Positions 21,161 through 33,110 of a stretch of 64,000 nt of DNA are shown one piece after another. This stretch comes from Typha latifolia (Eukaryota > Streptophyta > Magnoliopsida > Poales > Typhaceae). The notes beneath the pieces are model-generated. The model made no database searches and had not been told where the DNA came from. It saw only the letters and a list, made by a program, of their open reading frames with translations. The position numbers and the translations under genes are program-made. The number at the start of each line of letters is the position of its first letter. Positions within the stretch are counted from its first letter, which is position 1. The stretch covers positions 9,187,096 to 9,251,095 of the forward strand of contig CM034100.1 of NCBI GenBank assembly GCA_019914945.1. The letters are read 5' to 3'.

Positions 21161-21882
21161 TCTTTACTATGCCGAAGTGTGAATACGCTGTCCCATAAAG
21201 TATGGAAAGCTTATTTGACTAGTTTGGATAATGAATCGCCTACCGATTAAATAAGGCCTCCACTTTGTCACCGCATGCAGAATTGCCAACATCTCTCTCT
21301 CGTAGATCGATAATTGCTGGAATTTTTGTGATAAATCCTTGCTAAGAAGGGTGTTGGGACGTCCTCCTTGCATTAGTACATCTCCTATACCAACTCTCGA
21401 CGCATCACATTTCACATGAACTTTTTGGTGAAGTCTGGTATAGCTAGAATGGGCACCGTTGTCATTGCTGTTTTCAGTTTTTTAAAGGCTGTAGTGGCTA
21501 TATCCGTCCATCTGAAAGAGTTATTTCTCGGCAAAGAAGTGAGGAGCAGCGACCTTGTCATACTCAGTGATGAAGCGGCGATAATATCCGGTGTGCCCCA
21601 AGAATCATTGTAATCCTGTGGTGGAAGTAGGGATCGGCCAATCAGTCATGCATGCCACCTTTTGGGAATCCGCCGCCTACTCCCGCTATGATAATGTGGC
21701 CTAAATACTCCACTTGTGGTACTCTTCATAGGCACTTAGACTTCTTAATCTTTAGCTGATTTTGCTTCAATAAATTCAGCACATCCTCCAAATGTTGCCA
21801 ATGCTCCCTTTTAGTCCTGTTGTACACCAAAATATCGTCAAAAAATACCAAGACATACCTTCGCAGTAGAGGCTGAAAAATA
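21161..21882 (-). pseudogene. Gypsy RT thumb and RNase H region
   Basis: 21167-21415 reads 'CDASRVGIGDVLMQGGRP', 'STYEREMLAILHAVTKWRPYL'-like and 'IIQTSQISFPYFMGQRIHT': the gypsy RNase H, with the first Asp kept. Between 21420 and 21882 are the [12 protein letters not shown] motif (about 21830-21870, both catalytic Asp kept) and 'LKIKKSKC' and 'YLGHII' words, with frameshifts. Confidence 0.82.
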
Positions 21883-22425
21883 TCATTCATGAGGCCTTGA
21901 AAAGTAGCTAGAGCATTGGTGAGACCAAAGGGTTACCCAGAACTCGTAGTGCTCGTCTAGAGTCCTAAATGCAGTTTTGTGCACATCTACATGCTGAACT
22001 CTAATTTGATGATACCCGGCCCGCAAGTCAAGCTTGTTGAATATGGTCACCCCTGTAAGCTCGGCCAGCAGCTCCTCTATGACCGGAATGGGATACCGGT
22101 CCTTGATAGTGATAGTATTTAGTGCCCGGTAGTCGACACAAAAATGCCATGTCCTATCCTTCTTTTGCACCAATAGCACGAGTGATGAGTTAGAACTATA
22201 ACTTGGTTGTATGAGGCCTTGCTCCAACATCTTGGTTACTATCTTGGAGATGACTTTCTTATGCACATGTGGATACCGATATGGTCTCATGTTTGCCGGT
22301 GCAGCCCTAGGCACAATTTCTAAGCGGTCCATCGTTCGCCTTGGTGGCAACTCATTTAGCTCCTTAAATAGTCCAGCAAATTTATCTAATAAATTAGACA
22401 AACTAATTATAGTACCTGGGCTCAT
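21883..22425 (-). pseudogene. Gypsy reverse transcriptase, N-terminal half
   Basis: A 180-codon open stretch: 'LPPRRTMDRLEIVPRAAPANMRPYRYPH' leads into '[13 protein letters not shown]', '[10 protein letters not shown]', '[20 protein letters not shown]' and '[14 protein letters not shown]' (motif A Asp). A frameshift near 21930 puts the following catalytic motif in another frame. The RT of this family A copy is better kept than its gag or integrase. Confidence 0.85.
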
Positions 22426-22439
22426 TAGAGGCTCATCTT

Positions 22440-22910
22440 CTGCTGGTCCTAACTAAAGAAGATAGGCCAAATCACTCGCACAAGGCAGCTCCACCATCGG
22501 CTACGTCGCTGAAATTAGTGGAGATCAAACACCATCAAGCCGCACATCTTTGTTTCCTTGCTTAAATTTCATCCACATGCTCCGAAAATCAAAAGTGACA
22601 GGTCCTAAGCTCTGCAACCGCTGAGTGCCAAGGACAATGTCCGCTCCTGGCAGTGCCAACGGATACAAGTCCACAATGATGTCGTGTCTTTGCACCTATA
22701 TACTAACCCGGCGACATAAGCTCTCCGCCCAAAGCTTCGTGTTGTCTCCAATAGCAACGTCAAACCCCGCGGTCAGCTCAGCATCCAAGCCCAACTTCCT
22801 TACTAACATCTCATCTAGAAAGTTGTGTGTACTCCCGAAATCATGAGGATGTGAACACAATGCTTTCTAACAAGTCCGTCCACCTACAATGTCATCGGCA
22901 CGGAAGTTCC
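22440..22910 (-). pseudogene. Gypsy aspartic protease region
   Basis: On the minus strand 'GLVRKHCVHIL' precedes the place where family relatives have 'IDSGSTHNFLDE'. Here a frameshift spoils the D-S-G loop near 22820-22840. Remnants of 'GFDVAIGDGTKL' and the 'DLYPLALRGADIVLGTQ' segment follow in mixed frames. Confidence 0.7.
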
Positions 22911-24424
22911 TAAATATGCATGCATCGATATTTCGGCTTGCATATCCTCCTCCGCGCCCTCCTCCACAACCTCCTCATGGACCTCCTCTGAACACGCTCC
23001 ATCACCAACAACCTCATCATCCTCCGCAAGACCATCGATGAGCTGATACTCCCGATCGATTTGGAACACCAATGACCGGGGGTGAAATGTTTATCACATC
23101 GAAAGCAATGGCCCTTCGCTCTTCGCTCCTCCACCTGAATAGGTGTGAGAGTTCGAACAGGGGGTCTTGTGCCTCCACTAACATCGAAAGAGGGTCTCAA
23201 AGGTGGTCATGCTCTTGTACTAGCAGCCGCTATTTTTGAACCCGTAGAATTTCTAGCCAGTGTTATAGGCGCAAACCGCCCATCTCAGTTACCCTAACTT
23301 GCTTTCATTGCAATCTTGAGAGCCTTGGTCTTTTGCTCCATTATCACGGCCTCCTCAATAGTGGTAAGACAGAGAGCACAAACATCCGCCTAAATCTCCT
23401 CCAGTCGCCCTAAAATGAATGTGCTTATTAATGTTTGTTCGAGCCAAAGTGGCTCACAACGACTACTAACTCTTTCAAATTTTACTTGGTACTCCAATAT
23501 AGTTGTCCTCTGAACTATCTTGCTTAATGTGACAGTAAAATCCTTATATGCCGCTGTCCCAAATCTGCGTGTAATCCTCCTACAAAAGTTTGCCAAATCG
23601 ATAAATCCTCCACCAAGAATAGACGATTGATACCAATGCAATGTCGTTCCTTGGAGGTGAAAGCTTGTCATCTGAACCTTTGCGTCCTCCGTTGTCCCTT
23701 GACAATGAAAGTACTGTTCCACTTGAAACACCCAATCTATCAAATCACCGCCTTGGAATTTTGAAAAGTCCAAACGTGCGATTTTCCCCCGAATAGTATT
23801 GTCGGGTTCACGAAAGATCCTTGGTTCTCGATCTGAACCTTTGTGCTTGTTGATCTCCTTCTCTGAATCCTCGAGCATGCCTATCACCATTCCCAAAGGG
23901 ATCAACATCATCATCTAAGTGCCAATCATCTTCATCGACGAAGCGCACTGGTGCCGCACGCCTCTCGGGTTCCACCACCGCTGGTCTTGGATTGTGTATC
24001 AGAGATAGGGGATGATGCGTAGGAATAGGTTAAAGAGGATCGTTGACATTAAAATTTAGTACCTAGACCTGTGGGGTATCGGTTTGGTTTGGTCCCACTA
24101 CTGGTCCTTCATGAGGCACTGATCTTCGCCGAGGAGATGACGAAGATGATCGGTTCATGACAAATTCTTTTAAAGCATTATGATCATTCTGCATTGCATC
24201 AACCTATGTAGCACTGTTTAGAACATGCCCCTAAGTTCATCCGCCAAGCCCATGTTCACACCCATGGATGTTGGTTGGCTCTGTCCTACCGTGGCCGCCC
24301 CAAGGGAATCAGTCTCTCGGTTAGAGTTATCATGGATTGAATCTTCCCTTATTGGTGTGCTCTCCATTGATATCCTTGTTGATGCCATCTTTCTTGTTTC
24401 CACCATTAATGAAGGTCCGAAGTT
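22910..24424 (-). pseudogene. Gypsy gag with zinc knuckle, broken
   Basis: Starts near 24406 (MVETRKMASTRISMESTP). After stops at about 24218-23920 it continues as the open 23914-23390 segment with the gag core ('FSKFQGGDLIDWVFQVEQYFHCQGTTEDAKVQMTSFHLQG', 'WANF-RRITRRFGTAAY'). The zinc knuckle is CFRCDKHFTPGHWC at about 23140-23100. It is the same protein as the gags at 30037, 51000 and 60840. Confidence 0.82.
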
Positions 24425-24443
24425 AATCGGGCTCTGATACTAA
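24425..24443 (-). promoter_or_regulatory. Family A primer-binding site
   Basis: On the minus strand 'ttagtatcagagcccgatt' directly follows the 5' LTR end (...GTCCTATCA at 24444). It is a slightly decayed tRNA-Met primer site. Confidence 0.7.
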
Positions 24444-24672
24444 TGATAGGACTACGGAACGATCCCTTCAAGATCTGGATTGATTGTAGGAAGCTGTTTA
24501 TGCAATTGAGGGAAAATATTCACCAAATACTATCCCATTGTCGGAAAATTACGAAACTAAGTTGAATTGATCCGTAACTCCTAGATCTACGGATTTCATA
24601 TTTACGCCACTCGTAGATTCGAACTACAGCTGGGATGAAATCATGATATAGTGGGGATGCAGGTTGTGGTGA
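24444..24672 (-). repeat. Family A 5' LTR, truncated
   Basis: Only the downstream 230 bp of the LTR remain ('tgataggactacggaacg' through 'atgatatagtggggatgcagg'). The TATA and upstream array are lost by deletion at about 24672. The copy thus lacks its own promoter. Confidence 0.75.
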
Positions 24673-24896
24673 AGGGAGAGGAAAGAAGAATTTTGGAAGA
24701 AATGGGATTAGGCCAGAGGGTAATGTAAGAATTTAAAAAATATATATTTAATTGTTAGCTCTGCCACATAACTATTCCACCATTATAAGTGGAGCAATTT
24801 ATTAATTTACTGATTCTATCAACGGTGTCATGGGGTGAGGTACTTATAATAGTTCAGAGGGTCACTATGTACTAAAAAAAGTTAAAGAAGTCATTG
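24673..24896. repeat. Dispersed repeat, left part
   Basis: No gene seen. About 24785-24896 aligns in reverse with 12793-12930 ('atagttcagagggtcactatgtactaaaaaaagtt' region). The repeat continues at 27638 once the family B element is removed. The first 100 bp are AT-rich and unassigned. Confidence 0.55.
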
Positions 24897-27637
24897 TGAT
24901 ACGATCTCCACTTTAGGCTAGGGTTCAATCTCTTTCGATTTTTAGATCTGGATAGGATATGACACGGAACTTTGAAAATAGATCCTGAAAGATGGCTCAA
25001 TGTGAAATTTTGATATATTGTAGCCCACGAAACAAGCTTTCCAAGAAATCTAGTTTTAGGCGAATCAGACGGTGAGATCTCGAGATATCGTCTGATCAAT
25101 AGACAAATATTAGGGAGTCCGTCTTTGCATCCGTGGATGTAGGCACAAGATCCTTGATGATGGTGGAGGATGGTGGACCGGCGATAATGGGGTGGCCCTG
25201 GTGAGTAAGTGGAGGTGGAAGGGTTATGGATGATGGAAGGGGTTAGGGTAAGGTGATAGATAGATTGGAAGAAGGGGGAGGACTAGGGTGACTGGCTGGT
25301 CGAGGGAGGCTAGAAGCGGCGTCGCTGGGGAATGAGAGAATGAGAGAGAAGGCAAAGGAGACAAGGGCAAAACTCAATTCATTCAATAATGATCTCATGG
25401 TTGCCATCCACACTTTTAGAGGCTAACCAAATGATTTAAAAATGGCAATTATTAACCCTAAAATAATAGATTTTTGCCGATCACGTTCGAACGCACATTT
25501 TGCATTCTCTGTATTTGCAAATCTGATGCAAGCGTTCACAAGCGCGTTCAAACGCACTCCATCTGTATTCGAACGCGCCCGATCGTGTTCGAACGCACAT
25601 TTCGCATTTTCTGTTTTGGCGAACCTGATGTAGGCATTCACAAGCGCGTTCAAACGCACTCCATCCATATTCAAACGTGACATGCAGAAAACTTATTTTC
25701 CTATGAAATAAACACTAAAACAAGAATAAAAGACACCCCTAAAGTGTATCCGTGCTCGAGATGTCATCGGTGAAGTCTGAATCGTATCAATCCACCATGG
25801 TTCCATACACCTTGTCCTCAAGGTGACTCGAGTCAAACTTGTTGTGTTCGGTGGGTCATCCTCAGTCGAGCTTGGATACTTGTACTCCTACTGGCCCAAG
25901 GTGGGGTTCGGGTCCGTCTACATTGAGTCCACTTGTACTCCTACTTGCGATTCTGGATCATCTCCCTCACCAGTGATGAGGATTCCTGATCAGGGATATC
26001 AGCGACCATGCGTGATTTTCCTCTATTCAATAGTGGTTCGCATGGTTGTCGACTCATCGAGGAACTCCATTCTGACGTCGAAAAAACTTTTCCAACCGTT
26101 GAGCTTGCTGGAGGAAACTATTACCTTAAAGCTGGACTCTTCGCCATTTCTACAAGGATCGGGAAGGGTGCGGCAAGCCTTTCGCGATTTGTCGGTGAGG
26201 TCTCCGGTGCATGGGAAGATGTGGAGGTTCCGAGGGCTGCTACGATGGTTGAGGATTCCATTTTACCTCGTGGCAATTCGTTGCGGCTGACCATGGGTCA
26301 GGATGTAGAAGCTCGATCTTACTAGATAGCCGTCCCCTATTTTTGTGGGGAACGGGGAGGTTGTGGAGGATGTTGGGTATGCTGCGGAGGGCTCTCCATG
26401 CTGCCTTGCGATTGCCATGCTCGTTGAAGAAGGTTTCGGCCACGCCCGTATTTTCCGCATCATCTCCATCATCATCTAATTATTGATAGCCATCTGTTCA
26501 GAAAGAGACCCAAACATGGCTTGAATGCTAAGCTATTCCATATTCAGATTTGGTCGGGCAGTTCCGCAAGTGGAAGTCCCCACATCCGTTTCCCCTCCTC
26601 TATTGGGGAAATCTCATCTTCCTCATCTCACGTGCAGCCATGGCTCTGATTGTCATCATAGGAAGTGCGTGTCCGAGGAACAGTGGCTCTGATACCATAC
26701 TAACTTGATACGATCTCCCATTTAGGCCAAGGTTCGATCTCTCCTGATTTTCAAATCTGGATAGGATCTGACACGGAACTTAAAAATATATCCTGAAATA
26801 TGCAACCTTAGGATCAACGTGAAATTTTGATATATTGTAGCCCTCGAAAAGATATTTCCAACAAATCTATTTTCAGGCAAATTGGATGGTGGGATCTTGA
26901 GATATTGTTCAATCAGTAGATGAACATTAGGGAGTCCGTCTTTGGATCTGTCGATGGAGGCACGAGATCCTTGATGATGGTGGAGGATGGTGGACCAGTG
27001 ATAATGGGGTGGCACTGGTGAGTAAGTGGAGGTGGAAGAGTTATGGATGATGGAAAGGGTTAGGGTAAGGTGATAGATTGGAAGAAGGGGGAGGAGTGGG
27101 CCGCCCCTAAGGGACTAGGGTGAATGGCCGGTCGAGGGAGGCTAGAAGTGGCGTCGCTGGGGAATGAGAGAACGAGAGAGAAGAAGATGAAGGAGACAAG
27201 GGCAAATCTAAATTCATTCAATAATGATCTCGTGGTTGCCATCCACACCTTTAGAGGCAAACCAAATAATTCAAAAATGACAATTATTAACCCTAAAATA
27301 TTAGAATTTTATCGATCGCGTTCGAATGCACATTTTGCATTCTCTGTATTTGCAAACCTGATGCAGGCGTTCACAAGCGTGTTCGAATGCACTCCATCCT
27401 CATTCGAACACGGTGTTCGAACGCGCCTGATCTCGTTCGAACGCACATTTTGCGTTCTCTATTTTTGCGAACCTAATGCAGGCATTCACAAGCGTGTTTG
27501 AACGCACTCCATCCACGTTCGAACGCGACATACAGAAAACTTATTTTTTTATGAAATAAATACTAAAACAAGAATAAAAGATACCCATAAAGTTTATCCA
27601 TGCTCGAGACGTCATCGATGAAGTCCAAATCGTATCA
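24897..27637 (-). mobile_element. Non-autonomous family B element (2.7 kb)
   Basis: Two full LTRs on the minus strand (24897-25789 and 26706-27637), both TGATACGA...TCGTATCA on the plus strand, enclose only 916 bp. Flanks are cattg (24892-24896) and tattg (27638-27642), one mismatch apart. The primer site 'atggtatcagagccactgt' and a polypurine end are present. The internal region keeps only a gag N-terminus and a short end piece; protease, RT and integrase are absent. It must have moved using enzymes from elsewhere, or been deleted later. Both LTRs carry the GTTCGAACG array (25475-25680, 27310-27535). Confidence 0.85.
25790..26705 (-). pseudogene. Residual gag-derived internal region
   Basis: Reading down from 26705: primer site, then 'AMAA'-type gag start words, 'SEQMAINN'-like text around 26500-26470 and 'MMMEMM', matching the gag start of the longer family B element (52923-53120). 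A proline- and serine-rich stretch follows ('NILHNLPVPHKNRG'). The remainder to 25790 has no recognisable domain. It ends with 'cttgaggacaaggtg' before the 3' LTR. Confidence 0.65.
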
Positions 27638-28987
27638 TATTGTGAAAATCAGTGATAGTTTAGGGGGTGAAAATAAAATTATTCATAAATAAATCAACTA
27701 AACCTGATAATTCCTCAAACATTTCAACTTATTATTCCATCACATCCTCCAAACAAAGTCCACCACATATTCTGAATAATTTAATCTCATAGCATTTTTC
27801 AAAACTATTCTACAACATCATCAATACCACATAATAATCTTAAATGAATATAAGTCTATATATTTTCGACTCAAATCCAATGTCTTTGAAAATACACAAT
27901 CGACATGCTATAATATTCTTATCCTTTAATTCAATGCCCAAAACTAAATTGATAATCAAAATACATTTTCGTTATCATACAAAATATGTCATGGGGCTAT
28001 CAACTTAGTAACTATGATCCCCCTATATAGTTTATTTCATTATCATTCTTTTCATCTAGTCATACTCACATTATTTACAACTTTTAAACTAAACATACTT
28101 TTATGTCATCCAGAAAATACATACTCTAAGTCTTAATTACTAAAATTATTCATAATCCAAGATCTACATCAAGTTAAGAATTTAAAAGAGACATTAACCC
28201 TTTATCAATATAACTGGACAAATATATCCCTATTAATTTATTTATTTGTCATTACAATCAAAACTTTTAGAACTACCAACACAGATATTTTGCAAAGACA
28301 ATCTATTGCACCAATCATCCAAAAATAATTTCTTTTCTACTTACAATCCACAATCATATTATATCGTCTAACATCTTTTTCACTCTATAAGTCATCATCA
28401 ATCTTATTCTTATTTAGAAAAATATATAACTCATCCAACTACAATCAATGACTAATATTCACATAAAAAATCAAAATAGTCTTTCTCCACATGTGCCTTC
28501 TATATCATTTTCTAATTCCAATTACATTTCTTAAAACATCATGAATTTAAAATATGCTATATATCATTCAAAATATTTAAAAAATTCTTTCCTAGTAACT
28601 AATCATAGCATTTTCCATATAATACCATGTTTGCATATTCCTCCACTTTATCAAATCATATAATCATGTACACATCTCCAACCTTATACTCCAAAGATGA
28701 TAACAAATCAATACATATTATCTACAGTACATAAATGTGTGATTGAATAATACTTCTTCCTACTCATTAGTAACTTACATAATCACAATCTATAATTATC
28801 GCAAATTATTTCTATTGACATTACCTAATATCAAAACATACAATATTAGTTTTATAACCTTGACTTTTATCTCAACCAATCAATATCCAACTTGTAAGGA
28901 TCAACTACTAGCGAACTCTTAAATAAACCGACAACTAATATCTTTCATGGTTTGCCAGATCATCCTTCAACCTAGCTCTAATACCAT
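27638..28987. other. AT-rich non-coding DNA; repeat right part at its left edge
   Basis: 27638-27700 completes the dispersed repeat split by the family B element ('tgaaaatcagtgatagtttaggggg'). The rest is AT-rich (runs such as 'aaaatatataactcatcc'), with many short stops and no protein match that I can see. Its texture (A/T with scattered C) resembles the AT-rich parts of the family D LTR, so it may be a badly diverged LTR. This is unproven. Confidence 0.4.
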
Positions 28988-29345
28988 GTGACAAGACGAG
29001 TGGGGCAGCCATGCACAAATATGCTTGTTCTCACACAATCCATCTCAAGATAAATTATGCCATCATCCAAATAAATATGACAACATATCCATATCTAAAT
29101 CTACAAGAACCATAGTAGACAGCTACATAATTTAGCAGGTCATAATCTGGTAGGGCCCACATAGGCCACAACAAATCAATGAGCTATAACTAAACCTCTA
29201 ATACACGAGTACAATACAATTTATCGTCTGATAAGAAAAGTACAAAAATATCAATTAACTTACAACTCAATTTCTATATAAACTACATTCTATACCATCT
29301 CACATCTACTCACCTCATCTTAGCTCTAAAATATCTTCTCAGTAT
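28988..29345 (-). mobile_element. Family D-like LTR fragment
   Basis: Matches the plus-strand left end of the 15841-18809 LTR: 'ctacataattt..gtaggg' words, 'cacataggccacaacaaa', 'tcgtctgataagaaaagtac' and 'caactcaatttctatataaacta'. It is diverged and lacks the remaining 2.5 kb, passing directly into an integrase fragment on the same strand. Confidence 0.7.
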
Positions 29346-30030
29346 GGCCCAAAGTACCTATGTGCCAGCTTCCGGTTCATGACCGATCGAACTGAGGTCT
29401 GGCTATATGGCTAGAGTTTGATGTAGACTTGATCTCCTACTACGAACATTTGATCCTAGTGTCACCAATTATAGAACTACTTCATTCGGTTCTATGCAGC
29501 CACTAAGTTGGTCGTCAATCGTCGGATATGAGCATCCCCATCCACTAGGGTTTCCTTAATATCTGTGCATTTTGTTCGTCGAGTTAGTGCATAGGAGACC
29601 AACGTGGAAGGCAACCTACCATAAATTGTCTCAAACTGCATGGTGTCTATGGCTGAGTGGTAGGCAGTGTTGTAGGCCCACTCTACCCATGGTATGAAAT
29701 AGAGCCACCGCCTTAATTGCTGTCCAATGTAGCACCATAGGTATTGCTCCAAACACCAGTTCAAGACCTCTATCTGCCCATCCATCTATGGATGGTATGC
29801 CGAGCTCATCCTAAACATCGTGCCCTGTAGACGAAAGAATTCTCGCCAAAACTAACTAGTGAACACTGGATCTCAATCGGACACAATAGATCGTGGTATC
29901 CCCATGAAGTTTAGCTAATACACGAGAATGAAGGCCTTCACAATCTTCCGTGAGGTGTAAAGGTTGCCAAGCACTGCGAAGTGCGCATACTTGGAGAGGC
30001 GATCGACCATCGCTATGATAACCGATCGAT
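29346..30030 (-). pseudogene. Chromovirus integrase fragment (family D-like)
   Basis: The minus-strand frame 29785-29492 reads 'MDGQIEVLNWCLEQYLW' then 'WAYNTAYHSAIDTMQFETIYGR', an integrase core with the catalytic Glu region. Upstream to 30030, 'VDRLSKYAHFAVLGN' and 'GIPRSIVSD' give the first and second Asp regions, with stops between. It differs clearly from family A and is probably the coding partner of the family D LTRs. It is cut at about 30030 by the start of a family A gag on the other strand. Confidence 0.78.
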
Positions 30031-30036
30031 CACCAA

Positions 30037-31200
30037 TGGACTACATAGAGTTGACGCAATTCAAAGGGATCACAATAATTTCAAGAAATATGTCATGAAC
30101 CGATTAGGTTTGTCATCTCCTCGACGACGATCGAAGCTTCAAGGACCAGTGGTGGGACCTCATCGAACTGATACTCCACAGGTCCAGGTGCATCATGTGA
30201 ATGTCAATGATCCCCTCTTACCTATGCCTACACATCATACCCCACCTCCGTTACAAAAACCAAGACTAGCGGTGGTGGAACCCAAGAGGCGTGCGGCACC
30301 GGTGCGCTTAGTCAATGAGGAGGATTGGCACTTTGAGGATGAGGTTGATCCATTCAGAGATAGTATGGACATGCTCAAGGAATTAGAGAAGGTGATCAAC
30401 ATGCAGAAAGGTTTAGATCTGAACCAAGGATCTCTCGCAAACCCGACAATGCTATTCGGGGGAGAACCACACGCTTGGACTTTCCAAAATTCCAAGGCAG
30501 TGATCCAATGGATTAGGTGTTTTAAGTTGAATAATATTTTGATTGTTAAGGTACAGCGGAAAATGCAAAGGTCTAGATGGCAAGTTTCACCTCCAAGGAA
30601 CGCCATTGCATTGGTATAGATCGGTAATTCATGGTGGAGGATTTACCAAATGGGCTGATTTTTGTAGGAGGATTATACGCAGATTTGGGACAGCGACATA
30701 TGATGATTTTGCTGCCACATTAAGCAAGATGGTTTAGAGGACGACTGTATTGGAGTACCAACTTGAGTTTGAAAGAGTTAGCAGTCGTTATGAACCACCT
30801 TGGCCTGAACCGACATTGATGAGCACATTTATTTCAGAGCTACGAGAGGAGATACAGACGGATGTTCGTACTCTTTGTCCTACTACTCTTGAGGAGGCCT
30901 TTGAGAAGGTCATGAGGATTGAGCAAAAGCATAAGGCTCTAAAGATGGCAGCGCTAATTGGGGCAACCGAGATGGGCGGTTAGCACTTAGAATGCCGGCT
31001 GGAAATTCTGCGGGTTCAAAAACAGCGACGGCGAGCATTAGACCACGACCATCTTTGAGACCTTCCAATGTTAGAGGAGGCACAAGCCCCCCATTAGAAT
31101 CTCACACCTGCCCAGGTGGAGGAGCGAAGAGCGAAGGGCCTTTGCTTTCAATGTGATGAGCGTTTCACCCCCAGTCATCGGTATTCCAAACCGATCGGGA
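30037..31200 (+). pseudogene. Gypsy gag, copy 1
   Basis: Open to 30619 ('SSPRRRSKLQGPVVGPHRTDTPQVQVHH', 'KRRAAPVRLVNEEDWHFEDEVDPF'), then frameshifted. It resumes at 30543-30983 with 'GKFHLQGTPLHWYRS', 'WADFCRRIIRRFGTATYDDF' and 'TLMSTFISELREEIQTDVRTL'. The zinc knuckle CFQCDERFTPSHRY lacks its last Cys (Tyr instead) and has Ser for the usual Gly at 31140-31185, so RNA binding by this finger is doubtful. Confidence 0.82.
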
Positions 31201-31299
31201 GTGTGATGCTCATCGATGGTATCGAGGAGGATGATGAGGTTTTTGATGATGGAGAGTGTCTAGGGGAGGTCCATGAGGAGGCCATTGTGGAGGGCGCGG

Positions 31300-31905
31300 A
31301 GGAAGATATCCAAGTTGAAATATCAATGCATGCATATTTGGATACTTTCGCGCCGAGGACGTTACGAGTAAACGGACTCGTTAAAAGCATTGTGTGCACA
31401 TCCTCATCAATTCGAGGAGCATACACAACTTTCTAGATGAGAGTTAGTGAGGAGATTGGGTTTGGATGCCAAACTGACCACGGGATTTGACGTTGCTATT
31501 AGAGACGGCACGAAGCTTACGGTGGAGAGCTTGTGTCACCGGGTCGGTATACGGGTGCAAGGACCCGACATCATTGTGGACTTGTATCCATTGGCACTGC
31601 GAGGAGCGAACATTGTCCTTGGAACTTAGTGGTTACAGAGTTTGGGACCCATCACATTTGATTTCCATAGAATATGGATGAAATTTAAACAAGGAAATAA
31701 AGATGTGCGGCTTGATGGCATTTGGTCTTCGCCGATTCATGCGATGCAACCTATGGGTGGGCTTCCTTGTGCGTATGATTTGGCCTATCTTCCTCAGTTA
31801 GGATCAGTAGGAGATGAGCCTCAAACGAGTTTAGGTACTACCATTGAATTGTCTAATTTATTAGATAACTTTTCTACACTATTTTAGGAGCCATAGAAGT
31901 TGCCA
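31300..31905 (+). pseudogene. Gypsy aspartic protease, copy 1
   Basis: The region 'EISMHAYLDTFAPRTLRVNGLVKS' is followed by a frameshift at the D-S-G-S loop (about 31400-31425), then by 'RRLGLDAKLTTGFDVAIRDGTKLTVESLC' and 'DIIVDLYPLALRGANIVLGT'. The active-site loop is therefore not readable in one frame. Confidence 0.75.
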
Positions 31906-32600
31906 CCGAGGTGAACGATGGATCATCGCATAGAGATTGTACCCAAGATTGCACCGGCAAACGTGAGGCCATATCGGTATCTACATGTGCAAAAAGAAGT
32001 TATTTTGAAAATGGTACCCAAGATGTTGGAGCAAGGCCTCATACAACCAAGTCATAGCTCATACACATCTCTTATGTTATTGGTGCAAAAAAATGATGGG
32101 ACATGGCATTTTTGTGTCGATTATCATGCACTAAATGCTATTACCGTCAAGAACCGATATCCTATTCCGATCATAGTGAGCTGCTGGACGAGCTTGCAGG
32201 GGCGACTATATTCAGCAAGCTTGAGTTGAGGGCTGGGTATCATCAAATTAGAGTACACCCGGCGGATGTGCACAAAACTGCATTTCAGACTCCGGACGAG
32301 CATTATGAATTATGGGTGATGCCTTTTGGTCTCACAAATGATCCAGCTACCTTTCAAGGCCTCATGAATGATATATTCCGGCCTCTACTGCGAAGGTATG
32401 TCTTGATATTTTTTGACGATATTTTAGTGTATAGCAGGACCGAATTGGAGCATTGGCGGCATTTGGAAGCCGTGCTGAATTTGTTGAAGAAAAATCAATT
32501 GAAGATCAAGAAGTCCAAGTGCCTATAGGGAGTACCACAAGTGGAGTTTTTAGGCCACATCATTTCAGCGGATGGTATAGCGGCTGATCCTCAAAATGTT
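31906..32600 (+). pseudogene. Gypsy reverse transcriptase, copy 1
   Basis: 31918-32229 has 'MDHRIEIVPKIAPANVRPYRY' through '[20 protein letters not shown]'. After a frameshift, 32160-32528 has '[25 protein letters not shown]' (motif A residue is Glu, not the usual Asp), '[19 protein letters not shown]' and '[14 protein letters not shown]' with both catalytic Asp. The Asp-to-Glu change in motif A would be damaging. Confidence 0.82.
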
Positions 32601-33110
32601 GCATGCATGACTGCTTGGACTATTCCTACTACTACAACATGATTGCGAGGATTTTTGGGGCTGACTGGATACTATCGCCGCTTCAACGCCGAATATGGCA
32701 AGATCGCTGCTCCCCTCACTTCTTTGTTGAAGAAAGACTATTTAGATGGACGGATGAAGCCACTATAGCTTTTGAAAAACTAAAAACAGCAATGACGACG
32801 GCACCCGTTCTAGCGCTACCTGACTTCACCAAAGAGTTCATTATGGAATGTGATGCATCGGGTGTTGGCATAGGAGCTGTACTAATGCAAAGAGGACGTC
32901 CCATTGCCTATCTTAGTAAGGTTTTATCTCAAAAATCTCAGCAACTATTAACTTATGGGAGAGAGATATTGGCAATTCTGTATGCGGTGATAAAGTGGAG
33001 GCCATATTTGATCGATAGATGATTCATTATACGAACCGATCAAAAGAGTCTTTCATACTTTATGGGACAGCGTATACACACTCCGGCACAGCAGAGATGG
33101 GTCATAAAAT
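32601..33110 (+). pseudogene. Gypsy RNase H, copy 1
   Basis: Open 32603-33022 with '[21 protein letters not shown]', 'PDFTKEFIMECDASGVGIGAVLMQRGRPIAYLSK' and 'ILAILYAVIKWRPYL'. A stop follows 'LIDR', and the continuation 'SLSYFMGQRIHTPAQQRWV' is in frame after it. The key RNase H Asp (ECDAS) and Glu are kept. Confidence 0.82.

Larger units (their letters stand above)
13462..24672 (-). mobile_element. Family A gypsy chromovirus, nested and degraded
   Basis: A Ty3-gypsy element on the minus strand: 3' LTR 13462-15799, internal region 15800-24443, truncated 5' LTR 24444-24672. The order gag, protease, RT, RNase H, integrase and the chromodomain-like C-terminus place it among plant chromoviruses (Reina-like in general look; the clade is my inference). 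It has been invaded three times: family B sequence in the 3' LTR (13546-15152), a solo LTR at 15841-18809 and another at 19612-20495. Every coding part has stops. Confidence 0.85.

Noticed and set aside
25823..26325. Plus-strand frames of 105-155 codons in the miniature family B element
   Set aside because: They lie antisense to the gag-derived interior, overlap each other in different frames and have no known motif.
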